A stretch of DNA of 64,000 bases from Bacillota bacterium (GTDB taxonomy: Bacteria > Bacillota > Negativicutes > DSM-13327): NCBI GenBank assembly GCA_017889585.1, contig JAGFZX010000021.1, positions 38,411 to 102,410 on the forward strand, in the 5' to 3' direction. Each line of letters begins with the position of its first letter. The stretch's first letter is position 1. Positions 7,547 to 17,000 of the stretch are shown here, one piece after another. The position numbers and the translations under genes were made by a program. The notes under the pieces were generated by a model. It was given only the letters and a program-made list of their open reading frames with translations. It had not been told where the DNA came from and ran no database searches.

Positions 7547-9352
7547 TTGAAAAAAATATTCAGGCAGTGTCGTCTAGCACTGCTTGCTCTGTTATTAGTA
7601 CTACCAGTATCTTTAGGCCACGCGGCATCAGAATTTATGTCTGTAGATGAAATTAAGCCAGGCATGCAGGGGATTGCCAAAACCGTAGTATCAGGCATAA
7701 AGCGGGAAGAGTTCGGTGTAGAAGTATTAGGAATTATGAAAAATAAAGGTGCTGCCGGTGATTTGATTTTGATCCGTACATATGGTGATGTCATTGATCG
7801 TACGGGCGGAATTGCTCAGGGGATGAGTGGTAGTCCAGTATATATTAATAATAAACTAGTAGGGGCTGTGGCCTATGGTTGGTCGTTGACTGATCATAAG
7901 ATTGGTATGGTTACACCCATTGCCGATATGCTCAAATTATGGGATATGCCTGACAAATACAATGCAAGTATGGTTCAAACCGATCAAGTGCCTGGTTTCG
8001 AGCAAATGGCTACACCACTCATGGTTGCCGGCTTTAGTGAACATGCCTTAGCCATGCTTCAGGATAAATTAAAACCGCTTAACTTGGTACCTTATGAGGT
8101 GGGAGAAGTCCCCGAGGGAGTAGAAATGGGCCCTCTTGAGCCTGGCAACGCTGTAGGAGTTCAGTTGGTCCGGGGTGATGTCAGTGTAGGGGCATTAGGG
8201 ACAGTAACATATGTTGAAGGTGACAAAGTCCTAGCCTTTGGCCATCCGTTTCTCAAAAAAGGCAATATCGGTTATTTTATGACCAATGCCTATGTCTTCA
8301 CAACAATGAGCGGCTTGGAAAACTCATTTAAAGTGGGGACAACAGGTGAGGCTGTAGGCTTAATTAATCAAGATCGTGGTGAGGGAGTGGCTGGCCAGAT
8401 TGGCAAGTACCCGTCAATTATTCCCATGCTTATTATGGTAAAAGATAATGATACAGGGAAAACCCAAGATGCTACTGTACAAGTAATACAGGATGAACAG
8501 CTATCCCCAGCTTTGTCAGCAACTACTATGTTTAATGTAATTGACAAGGCAATAGATCGAGTGGGATCAGGGACAGCAAAAGTAAGTTTTGAAATTACAG
8601 CCCGTAATATGCCTGGGGAGACAATTAAACGGGAAAATATGTTTTATAGTGGGGCCAATATTGGTGAAGCTGCTGTAGGTGAATTTTTTGAGGCTATGAG
8701 TATGTTAGCAGGTAATCAGTACCATCCCGTAGATATTATGGATGTTAAAATCAATGTGAATGTTGATGAGGAACGCCGGACAGCTAACATTATTGAGGCA
8801 CAGACTAAGAATATCACTGGAAGGCCGGGAGAAACCATTGATATTGCCGTGAAATTAAAACCCTTTCGCGGTGAGGCTTTCACTCGCACTGTACCATTTG
8901 TGATTCCTAGTGACCAGCCTGCAGGAGCATTGACCTTAGAAGTACGAGGCGGAGGTATGGTGCCGATACTACAATTGTTATCTAAACGTCAAGGTTTGGA
9001 TGAAGAATTATTAATGCTCAACAAACCTAAAGAAAAGAATAAAAAATTTGCTGATGTCATTAAAGACTTTCTCAAGCGTGATCGTAATAATGATATTGTA
9101 GTAGAAATTTTGGATCTTGATATGGGTGAGGTGCCTGGCACTGCTAAACCGCAGAAAGATAATAGTGATAGCAAAAAACAAAAAGACAGTTTGATGCAAA
9201 ATAGTAATGCTGCTCTGAAGAAAGATTCTACGGAAAATAGGTTGCAAGATAAGAAAAATCAGGAAAAAGCCAAGAGTTGCATTACCACAGACTATATTAT
9301 TGGTGGCGATACTCAGATTATAATTAATGTAGAGAAAGCAGCCCCAAAATAA
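7547..9352 (+). CDS. SpoIVB-type (S55) serine peptidase-domain protein
   Basis: 601 residues from the TTG at 7547 (604 from the ATG at 7538, which sits directly on the AAAGG of the RBS and is less likely). A signal peptide or anchor covers residues ~5-27. Residues ~30-230 match the S55 domain, with GGIAQGMSGSPVYINNKLVGAV containing the expected nucleophile serine and DKVLAFGHPFLKKG downstream. SpoIVB itself activates sigma-K processing, but it has a PDZ domain that I do not see here. The C-terminal ~130 residues are Lys/Asp-rich and low in complexity. Probably an exported relative with a vegetative role; the proteolytic target is unknown. Confidence 0.8.
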   Translation: MKKIFRQCRLALLALLLVLPVSLGHAASEFMSVDEIKPGMQGIAKTVVSGIKREEFGVEVLGIMKNKGAAGDLILIRTYGDVIDRTGGIAQGMSGSPVYINNKLVGAVAYGWSLTDHKIGMVTPIADMLKLWDMPDKYNASMVQTDQVPGFEQMATPLMVAGFSEHALAMLQDKLKPLNLVPYEVGEVPEGVEMGPLEPGNAVGVQLVRGDVSVGALGTVTYVEGDKVLAFGHPFLKKGNIGYFMTNAYVFTTMSGLENSFKVGTTGEAVGLINQDRGEGVAGQIGKYPSIIPMLIMVKDNDTGKTQDATVQVIQDEQLSPALSATTMFNVIDKAIDRVGSGTAKVSFEITARNMPGETIKRENMFYSGANIGEAAVGEFFEAMSMLAGNQYHPVDIMDVKINVNVDEERRTANIIEAQTKNITGRPGETIDIAVKLKPFRGEAFTRTVPFVIPSDQPAGALTLEVRGGGMVPILQLLSKRQGLDEELLMLNKPKEKNKKFADVIKDFLKRDRNNDIVVEILDLDMGEVPGTAKPQKDNSDSKKQKDSLMQNSNAALKKDSTENRLQDKKNQEKAKSCITTDYIIGGDTQIIINVEKAAPK

Positions 9353-9394
9353 TATAAAACAAGACTTGGCATAAGAGCCAAGTCTTGTTTTATA
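9353..9394 (+). terminator. Strong terminator after the S55 peptidase gene
   Basis: Perfect 18-bp stem: left arm 9353-9370, loop ATAAGA, right arm 9377-9394, the right arm containing TTTT. The AT-rich base lets it act in both directions. It separates the preceding genes from the mla group. Confidence 0.9.
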
Positions 9395-9533
9395 TTACGC
9401 ACAGCATGTTCAGCTGTTTGGATACATTTACATACTAAATGTTTTTACTAAACGCAGGTAATTGATATTCTATATTGAATACATTAATAATACTATAAAA
9501 GTGTACTATTGTTTTTAAATGTGAGGGATTAAT

Positions 9534-10307
9534 ATGTTTATTCAGATATTCGAAAGTATTGGACGACAGGTCATTAATAGTGCAGAAAACAGTGGGCGTA
9601 TTATGATATTGATAGGTCAGGCGCTATATCATTTGCGTCAGCGTCCCAAAGCCAAATATATACTTGAGCAGATGGTCCATCTTGGAGTGGACTCATTACC
9701 AATTGTATTGCTGACCATTCTATTTACCGGTATGGTTATTACCTTACAAACGGCTCATGAATTTATCAAATATGGTGCTCAGTCTTCTGTAGGTGGTATT
9801 GTGGCGATATCCATGCTCCGAGAATTAGCACCAGTGCTAACTGGTGTAGTGGTTGCTGGTCGAGTAGGGGCCGCGATTGCTGCTGAAATAGGTTCAATGA
9901 AAGTTACTGAACAAATTGATGCCCTAAGGGTTATGGCTGTCAATCCTATTCAATATCTGGTAGTGCCTAGGTTATTAGCTTGTATCATGATGGTGCCCAT
10001 TCTAGTGATTTTTGCTGATGTAATCGGTACTTTGGGTGGGTATTTGGTAGCAACCTTGTATTCGGGAATTGGTTCATTTACATACCTTAATTCAATTAAT
10101 GTATTTGCTGATGTTCATGATGTAATAGGTGGACTGGTTAAAGCCATGTTTTTTGGTGGTGCCATTGCTATTATTGGTTGTTACAAAGGTTTGACAGCTG
10201 AGGAAGGTGCGGTCGGTGTAGGGCGTGCTACAACTGCCGCCGTAGTGAGCTCTATGATTATAATATTTATTAGCAATTATTTTTTAAGCATGTTATTATA
10301 TCGGTAA
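9534..10307 (+). CDS. mlaE: Mla-type ABC transporter permease MlaE
   Basis: 257-residue integral inner-membrane permease of the MlaE/YrbE family, which moves phospholipid between the inner membrane and MCE proteins. Family blocks are visible: VDSLPIVLLTILFTGMVITLQTAHEF, LRELAPVLTGVVVAGRVGAAIAAEIGSMKVTEQIDAL and the C-terminal AVGVGRATTAAVVSSM. RBS GAGGGATTA precedes the ATG. It is followed, after a repeat at 10327-10400, by mlaF and mlaD. Confidence 0.92.
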   Translation: MFIQIFESIGRQVINSAENSGRIMILIGQALYHLRQRPKAKYILEQMVHLGVDSLPIVLLTILFTGMVITLQTAHEFIKYGAQSSVGGIVAISMLRELAPVLTGVVVAGRVGAAIAAEIGSMKVTEQIDALRVMAVNPIQYLVVPRLLACIMMVPILVIFADVIGTLGGYLVATLYSGIGSFTYLNSINVFADVHDVIGGLVKAMFFGGAIAIIGCYKGLTAEEGAVGVGRATTAAVVSSMIIIFISNYFLSMLLYR

Positions 10308-10326
10308 AAATAAAGAAATGATTAAA

Positions 10327-10400
10327 CTACAGAGGCGCAGAGAATACAGAGGAAATTTTGCGATTTGGGTATTCAATAACTCTCTGCGCCCCTGCGGTAA
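10327..10400 (+). repeat. Family A palindromic repeat, between mlaE and mlaF
   Basis: Left arm CTACAGAGGCGCAGAG, AT-rich centre, right arm CTCTGCGCCCCTGCGGTAA, followed by ATCGTTCTTATCTTG, which recurs at 18982. A member of the CAGAGGCGCAGAG family found about ten times in the window. Confidence 0.85.
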
Positions 10401-10461
10401 ATCGTTCTTATCTTGAGGAAAATATTAAGGGGTGCGTAGTTGTTACAAGGAAGGTGAGCGA

Positions 10462-11226
10462 ATGATAAAATTAAGTAATATTAACATGAGTTTTCGCGGT
10501 AAACAAATACTGCATGATATAAATCTTGAAGTGGGGCAAGGAGAAACTATGGTAGTTATCGGGCCCAGCGGTTCAGGAAAAAGTACAATATTACGTCTGA
10601 TTATCGGATTGTTAAAACCCACCTCTGGTGAAATTTGGGTAAAAGACCAGGGAATATCCTCTTTATCTGAAAATGCTTTGAATAAGATTCGTCTAGATAT
10701 GGGGATGGTATTTCAGTATTCGGCCTTATTTGATTCTATGACAGTAGGAGAAAATGTTGCTTTTGGCCTGCGAGAGCATACGACTATGTCGGAAAAGGAA
10801 ATTACTAAGATTGTGTCAAGGAACCTGCGTATGGTGGGATTAGCCGAGCGGGAAAATGTAATGCCTAATGAATTATCAGGTGGTATGAAAAAAAGGGTGA
10901 GTCTAGCAAGGGCTATTGCCATGAAGCCGGAAATAATGCTATATGATGAGCCTACTGCTGGTCTAGATCCTATTATGTCAGGAACAATTGATAGGCTGAT
11001 TATGAACACGAAACGCATGCTTGGTGTTACTTCAGTAGTAGTTACACATCAGATGTCCAGTGCCTTTACCATTGCTGATCGTATTGCTATGATTCATGAC
11101 GGACGTATTATTGAAGTAGGTACAGTCGAGCAAATTAAACGCTCTGAAAATGCTCTAGTGCAACAATTTATCCACGGTTTAAAAACACCAGGTGCATATG
11201 CGCGAAGGAGGTCAAATTTAGAATGA
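10462..11226 (+). CDS. mlaF: Mla-type ABC transporter ATPase MlaF
   Basis: 254-residue ABC ATPase that powers MlaE. It has Walker A GPSGSGKST (~residue 37), signature LSGGMKKRVSLARA and Walker B IMLYDEPTAGLDP; the GMKKR form of the signature is characteristic of the MlaF/Ttg2A group. The start at 10462 is preceded by GGAAGGTGAG; an in-frame GTG at 10432 has no such signal. The stop overlaps the mlaD start (ATGA), so the two are translationally coupled. Confidence 0.93.
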   Translation: MIKLSNINMSFRGKQILHDINLEVGQGETMVVIGPSGSGKSTILRLIIGLLKPTSGEIWVKDQGISSLSENALNKIRLDMGMVFQYSALFDSMTVGENVAFGLREHTTMSEKEITKIVSRNLRMVGLAERENVMPNELSGGMKKRVSLARAIAMKPEIMLYDEPTAGLDPIMSGTIDRLIMNTKRMLGVTSVVVTHQMSSAFTIADRIAMIHDGRIIEVGTVEQIKRSENALVQQFIHGLKTPGAYARRRSNLE

Positions 11227-12500
11227 ATTTAAGTACAGAAGCCAAAGTCGGTTCAGTGAGTGTAATTGCATTTATACTATTGGCGTATATGATTATACAT
11301 TTGGGGAATTTTAGTTTTGGTGATAAGGGATATCAGGTGCAGGCCGTATTTGGTCAAGTTAATGGTCTGAAAAAAGGTAATGCATTGCGGTATGCTGGTG
11401 TAGATGTTGGTTATGTAAAAGAAATAGAAGTCTTACCAGAAGGTGCTAAAGTGACGTTTATGGTTAATCCAGGTGTTAAAATTCCGGTGGGCTCAACCTT
11501 TCGTATTGCATCTGACGGACTTGTAGGGGAAAAACATATTAATATTTCACCGCCAAGTCAGAGTAAGGGCTTTTTAGCTCCTGATGATATAGTGAAAGGA
11601 GAAGACCTTGTGGCGTTGGATCACGTTATCGCTTCTTCAGATAAGGTGCTTGCAGAGGTTCATGAGTTAGTCAAATCTTTAAATGAAATACTCGGCGATG
11701 ATAAAGTGAAAGCGGCGATGAAAGAAAGTATCTTGAATGCTAAGGAACTGACACATAATCTTAATGTAATGAGCGCTGCACTAGCGCGCATGGCTCAAAA
11801 TAATGAAGGCAATGTTAATGCTATGATGGGTAATCTAAGTGCTATGTCCGCCACCCTCAGGGATGTGGCAGGGCGTGTAGATATGATGTTAACTGGGGTG
11901 GATAATGATGGACAAACCGTCCGAGATTTGCGGGAAACCATTCAAAATATCAAAAATGCCAGTACTCGTATAGAAAAAATGGCAGTTGCCTTAGAGGGTG
12001 TGGTCACTGACCCCGAGACAGCCAAGAATATCAAAGAAACTCTTAGGAATGCCCGTTCAGTCAGTGAGAAGGCGAATAAAATGTTAACCAAAGTGGAGTC
12101 CATCAGTACCAAAGCTGGAGTTGAAGTCTTGTATGATAATAAGACTGGAAAGTACCTTAGTAACGCGGATCTAAGAATTAATACTTCACCTCAGGATTTT
12201 GCGATCATTGGCGTGACAGGTATTGGTGATGGCAGTAAGGGTAATTTTCAAATTGGGAAAGGCAACGAAGGATTTGCCGGTCGGGCTGGAGTGATTGATG
12301 GCGAAGTTGGAATAGGTGCTGATGCTAAACTGGGCAAACAGCTCAAACTGTCATTAGATGTGTCTGATCCGAATGATGTTCGGGTGAAATTGCGGACTCA
12401 ATATCAACTAGCCCCAGATACTTTTATTGTAGGGCAGACTAACAATATTAATAAATCATCAGAAAAAGCTACCTATATTGGAGTGCGGCAAAATTTCTAA
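11223..12500 (+). CDS. mlaD: MlaD-like MCE protein with long helix and barrel-like C-terminus
   Basis: 425 residues, more than twice the length of E. coli MlaD (183). An N-terminal TM helix (residues ~10-28) is followed by an MCE domain (~38-115: VFGQVNGLKKGNALRYAGVDVGYV, ASDGLVGEKHINI), then ~170 residues of predicted helix/coiled coil (NAKELTHNLNVMS, NARSVSEKANKML). The last ~125 residues are rich in alternating polar/apolar strands and end in a terminal Phe (YIGVRQNF), as in outer-membrane barrels. In Veillonella parvula a MlaD of this plan is reported to span the envelope as one protein with a C-terminal barrel in the outer membrane; this gene fits that type. It overlaps mlaF by 4 bp. Confidence 0.88.
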   Translation: MNLSTEAKVGSVSVIAFILLAYMIIHLGNFSFGDKGYQVQAVFGQVNGLKKGNALRYAGVDVGYVKEIEVLPEGAKVTFMVNPGVKIPVGSTFRIASDGLVGEKHINISPPSQSKGFLAPDDIVKGEDLVALDHVIASSDKVLAEVHELVKSLNEILGDDKVKAAMKESILNAKELTHNLNVMSAALARMAQNNEGNVNAMMGNLSAMSATLRDVAGRVDMMLTGVDNDGQTVRDLRETIQNIKNASTRIEKMAVALEGVVTDPETAKNIKETLRNARSVSEKANKMLTKVESISTKAGVEVLYDNKTGKYLSNADLRINTSPQDFAIIGVTGIGDGSKGNFQIGKGNEGFAGRAGVIDGEVGIGADAKLGKQLKLSLDVSDPNDVRVKLRTQYQLAPDTFIVGQTNNINKSSEKATYIGVRQNF

Positions 12501-12546
12501 AGTAAAGAAACAAGCCAAGTTTTAGTTTCCCTTAGGACTGCTTTTT

Positions 12547-12567
12547 ACCGCAGAGAAGGCAGAGGGG
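12547..12567 (+). repeat. Family A repeat, degenerate half copy
   Basis: ACCGCAGAGAAGGCAGAGGGG resembles only the left arm of the family A repeat; no right arm follows. It lies in the mlaD-tolC gap. Confidence 0.55.
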
Positions 12568-12598
12568 AGCTTTAAAAGAAGGTATAGCATTTTTCTAA

Positions 12599-12627
12599 TT
12601 GACACGTATTCTATTAAACCATATAAT
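12599..12627 (+). promoter_or_regulatory. Consensus housekeeping promoter of tolC
   Basis: -35 TTGACA (12599-12604), 17-bp spacer, -10 TATAAT (12622-12627): both hexamers match the sigma-A/sigma-70 consensus. Transcription would start near 12634, about 50 bp before the tolC ATG, so tolC can be expressed apart from mlaEFD. Confidence 0.85.
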
Positions 12628-12685
12628 AGAAATATACTGACTGCATAGTCAATAACGGGTTAAGGAATTGAGGGGGATTTTTAAA

Positions 12686-13978
12686 ATGATAAAACAAACC
12701 CATTGGAAGAAACGTTTAGCGATAGTGCTGAGCGGAGGATTTCTTGTGTTAAATACAGCAGTTGTACTGGCCGCACCAGTGGAGTTAACTTTAGAGGATA
12801 GTATTATATTGGCCCTGAAGAATAATTCGGCGATTAAGATCGCAGATATGTCTAAGAATAGCGCAGAAATAGCCATCGATGTTGCTAAAGGAGCTAATGG
12901 ACCATCGTTAACATATACTCATTCTGATGCACGTACTAAAGCATATAGTAATGTAGACCCTACTACTGCAATTTCCAATAAATTGACATTGAGTATGGAT
13001 CTGTATACAGGTGGTCAGGTAGAAAGTGAGATTGCTGCAGCGAAGCTTAACTTAAAAGTAGCTGACCTTAGTGTTGATGAAAGTAAACAACAGATCAAAT
13101 TAGATGCTACGACTACATATTTTACGGTTTTGCAGACACAGAATGCAGTGAAAGTGGACCAAGAAACTGTTGATCAAATGACAGTTCATTTACGTAATGT
13201 TCAGGCTCAATATGCAGTAGGCACTGTTGCCAAATCAGATGTATTGGCTTCCCAAGTAACATTGGCCAATGATCAGCAAACTTTAATGAAAGCACAGAAT
13301 GCTTATGATGTGGCAGTAGCCAGTTTCAACAATGTAGTCGGTTTGCCACTCTCCACAGACCTAATATTAAAAGATAACCTAAAACATGAAAAATATACAA
13401 TGTCCTTGGCTGACAGTATAAAATATGCCATGCAACATCGCCCAGCAGCCATTCAAGCTGATTATAATATTGATATCGCCAAAGAAACAGTAAAAACAGC
13501 TAAAGCTGGCTTATTGCCTACAGTTACTGCAACTGCTATTGAAAGTTTGAGCGATGATAAACTTCCCGGCCTGGATAAAAACACCTGGTCTATTGGTCTA
13601 GCTGCCACATGGACTCCCTTTGATTCTGGTGTAACCAATGCTAAAATCAAAAAGGCTGATTCAGTATTATTGACAACGATAGAACAAGCTAAACAAACGA
13701 AGGATTCTATTGAATTGGCAGTGCGCAAGGCGTATTTAACGATGATAGAAGCTGAAAAGCGTATTGATACTTCCCAAGTAACAGTGGAGCAAGGCGAAGA
13801 AAATCTGAAAATTGCTCAGGTGCGTTATAGTGCTGGAGTAGGTACTAATACAGATGTGATTGATGCGCAAGTGGCATTAACAACAGCTAAGATGAATTAT
13901 ATTCAAGCCCTATACGATTATAATACAGGCAAAGCTAACTTGGAGAAGGCGATGGGGATATCGGTTAGTGGGAAATAG
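12686..13978 (+). CDS. tolC: TolC-family outer-membrane efflux/secretion channel
   Basis: 430 residues. Signal peptide 1-29 (ending TAVVLAAPV), then the tandem OEP repeat organisation: LTLEDSIILALKNN at the start of repeat 1, the RYSAGVGTNTDVIDAQVAL block in repeat 2 and QALYDYNTGKANLEKAMG near the C-terminus. The ATG at 12686 follows AGGGGG at 12671-12676; an in-frame TTG at 12668 lies upstream of that RBS. It forms the trimeric outer-membrane tunnel used by tripartite exporters; its partner is not adjacent. The TAG stop (13976-13978) is in frame with the downstream tamB reading frame. Confidence 0.92.
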   Translation: MIKQTHWKKRLAIVLSGGFLVLNTAVVLAAPVELTLEDSIILALKNNSAIKIADMSKNSAEIAIDVAKGANGPSLTYTHSDARTKAYSNVDPTTAISNKLTLSMDLYTGGQVESEIAAAKLNLKVADLSVDESKQQIKLDATTTYFTVLQTQNAVKVDQETVDQMTVHLRNVQAQYAVGTVAKSDVLASQVTLANDQQTLMKAQNAYDVAVASFNNVVGLPLSTDLILKDNLKHEKYTMSLADSIKYAMQHRPAAIQADYNIDIAKETVKTAKAGLLPTVTATAIESLSDDKLPGLDKNTWSIGLAATWTPFDSGVTNAKIKKADSVLLTTIEQAKQTKDSIELAVRKAYLTMIEAEKRIDTSQVTVEQGEENLKIAQVRYSAGVGTNTDVIDAQVALTTAKMNYIQALYDYNTGKANLEKAMGISVSGK

Positions 13979-14008
13979 GAAATAGAGCTATCTAATGCAT
14001 TAGGTAGT

Positions 14009-17000
14009 TTGGTGACGGTAGGGCGCGTTGAAATTACCTCAGCTAATACAATAACAATAGATGATGTTACCCTTTATGATAAACAGGCAGAAATACTGGC
14101 TGCTAGTGGAAAGATAACGATTACATACAGCCTGCTGAGTATTCTGCGTGGGCAGAATCTAGTGGATGCTATTTCTGACGTAGCGGTTGAAAAACCTACT
14201 TTGTGGCTTACCCAGGCCAGTAATGGTCGTTGGAATGCACAAGATATATTACAACAAGAGAATATAACAAAACCTTCTTTTAGTAGCAAAGTAACGTTAC
14301 GAGATGGCAGGGCGATGCTGAAAGTTTCTGGCGCAATGTGGACATTGGAAAATATTAATGGCAGTATGGATTTTGCACATAATCCCAGTATCGATCTTCA
14401 GCTGCAGGCTGTTCATAAGGGGGCAGCTGTTAAGGCTAAGGGTTCAGTCAATAGTCAAGGACGCAGCAACCTAAGGATTATGGTAAGCGAGTTATTTGTG
14501 GCTGATTATCAAGTGTTGCTAACCGAGGGACCACTGGAATTAGTGGGGGGCATTGTGAAAAACCTAGAGGCGACAGTAACCCAGCAGCAGGGTAAAACTG
14601 AGTGGGCTGGTGAGGCTAGCCTAGCTGGGGTCGACATAGATATTGATGGTATGCCTGTGCGCCAAGTGCAAGGCAACATGGCTTTTACAAATAAGAATAT
14701 GTATGTATTTGCCAACGCTAAGTTACTCGATCAGCCTATTGATGTGCGAGGTAGTATTCGTACAGATACGAGTCATCCCATACTTAATTTGACAGTGGCC
14801 TCAGCGGCCTTTGATCCCAGTGTCATTACCGATACTATTCCAGTGAGCGGTAAACTGGCTTTTAAGGCTAATATTACAGGAGTAACCACCAACCCTATCA
14901 TTAACGGGGATGCAACTTTGACAATTGGGCAAATAGCTGGATATGAGGCTCGTAATGCTAAGGCTAATGTGCAAATGATGGACAAAAAACTAATTATTAA
15001 TAAATTTAATGCAGAGATGCTAGGTGGCCAGGTTGCTGCCACAGGAGTATATCTGCAGGATAGTGGTAGCTATGAGCTTCATCTTCAGGCTCAGCAAATT
15101 GATATGGCTAATGTGTTAACTGATATGGTATCTAATAGCCATGGAGATGTTGATGTAACGGTCAAGGGCGCGGGAGCCTTTGCAGAGGCTGATGTGCAAG
15201 GGACGGTTGCCGTTGGACAAGGGGAAATGTCAGGGGTGGTTTTTAATTCTCTAGGGGCTGGATTTTATCGCCATAATGGGATAATTGCTATCGATTATGC
15301 GAATATTAGTTTAGCCAAGGGCTTAGTATCCGCTCGGGGGATGATTGATCATCAGAATATTAATCTAACTATATATGGGCAAGGGATATCCCTTCAGCAG
15401 CTTGATCCAAACTCATCTGGTATAGTAGACGGTAATGGGGAATTTGCCGGACAGATTACTGGTAATTTGTCCGAACCTGAATTTGCAGGTTCTTTTACAG
15501 CAATAAACGGCCAGGTTTTTTATCAGCCGTTTACCCAAGCTAAAGGTAACATTCATGGGAATCGCCAGCAATTGGTGATTGATGACATACAGCTCGTTGA
15601 TGGGGTAACCAAACATCAAGTACAGGGGACCTTAGGGCTGAATGGTCAGCGCGACATGAATATAATGGTGAAAACACATCAGGCTAGAGCCGAGAACCTT
15701 ATAAAACTATTAGTGCCTGGTGAAAATTTGACAGGTAATGTAGATAATGAAATGATAATAACTGGGCCGCTGGAAAACTTTAATACTGAAGGACATATTC
15801 TTTTGACTGACGGCAGCTTCCGTGGCCAATTGGTTGCCAAGGCCCACGGTTCTTATAAACGGGAGCAAGGCACGACTACCATTAGTCAATTTAGCATTAA
15901 TTCACTCAATACACGGATTAAGCTATCAGGCAGTATGTCTCCTAATAAGGATTTGAATTTTGATATTGTAGCTCAGCATATTAATATGGAAAGGCTTAAT
16001 TTGCACCTTCCCTATCCTGCTGTTGGGGTGGCTCAGTTTACTGGCAAATTGACAGGCACGGCAAGTGATCCTGTATTTAATGGTCAACTGTCTGCTGATA
16101 GTCTTACATTTAATGATCAAAAAATTACAGGCGTAAGCGGTGAGATTACTTTTAATGGACATGAAATAGAAGTTCCTTATGTCAGTTTTATGCAGGGGAC
16201 AGGCAAATTTGGTTTTGCTGGTGGTTTTGGTATAGACACCAATGAGATATATGGTAACCTTGATGTAGAAAATGCTGAACTGCAGCCAATATTAACAATA
16301 TTCAAATTGCCATGCAAAGATATTCATGGACAACTCAATGGTCAAATAAGGCTGAATGGAACGGTGAATAAGCCTAATATTTGGCTGACAGGTACTTTGA
16401 AAGAGGGAAAAATAAAACAATATCCTATAGAATCCATTGTTATCGATGTGGCTTTAGAGAATAATGTCCTTAAAATTAATGATTTATCTGCGGCCCAAGG
16501 TGCTGGTAGTTTGGTTGCGCGGGGGACTGCAGATTTGAATGGGCCTCTTGATTTGGAAATTGGTGGTCGGGATATTGATGCCGGATTGGTAGCAACCTTA
16601 CTAAATGCCAATATCGAGCCCAGTGGAAAAATGGGCTTTACTGCTCAAATTTCAGGGGTGGCCAGTAATCCTCATGCAGCCATTTCTTTGGAAGTTGTTA
16701 ATGGTGGCGTAGGCAATACAACCTTTGATTCATTATATGGTTTGCTGATAGTGGATAAAAACACCATACATGTTAATCAGGTACTATTGAAGAAAGGTCC
16801 TTACCGGGCCAGTGCTTATGGCACAATTCCAGTTGCTGCACTTAGTCCCGTGGGTCGGGAACAGGCCAATATTGTTGATCAAATGGATCTGAAACTACGT
16901 TTAGATGAAGCTAATTTAAGCGTTTTACCATTTTTGACCAAACAGGTAACGTGGGCTGAAGGTCCTACACATGGTGAAATTAACGTGGCAGGTACCTTAG

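Noticed and set aside
9011..9247. Antisense ORFs in the 3' part of the S55 peptidase gene
   Set aside because: They arise from the low-complexity Lys/Asn-rich C-terminus; no initiation signal or similarity.
9420..9533. Promoter of mlaE
   Set aside because: AT-rich with several partial hexamers (TTGATA, TTGAAT, TATAAA), but none has acceptable spacing, so none is called.
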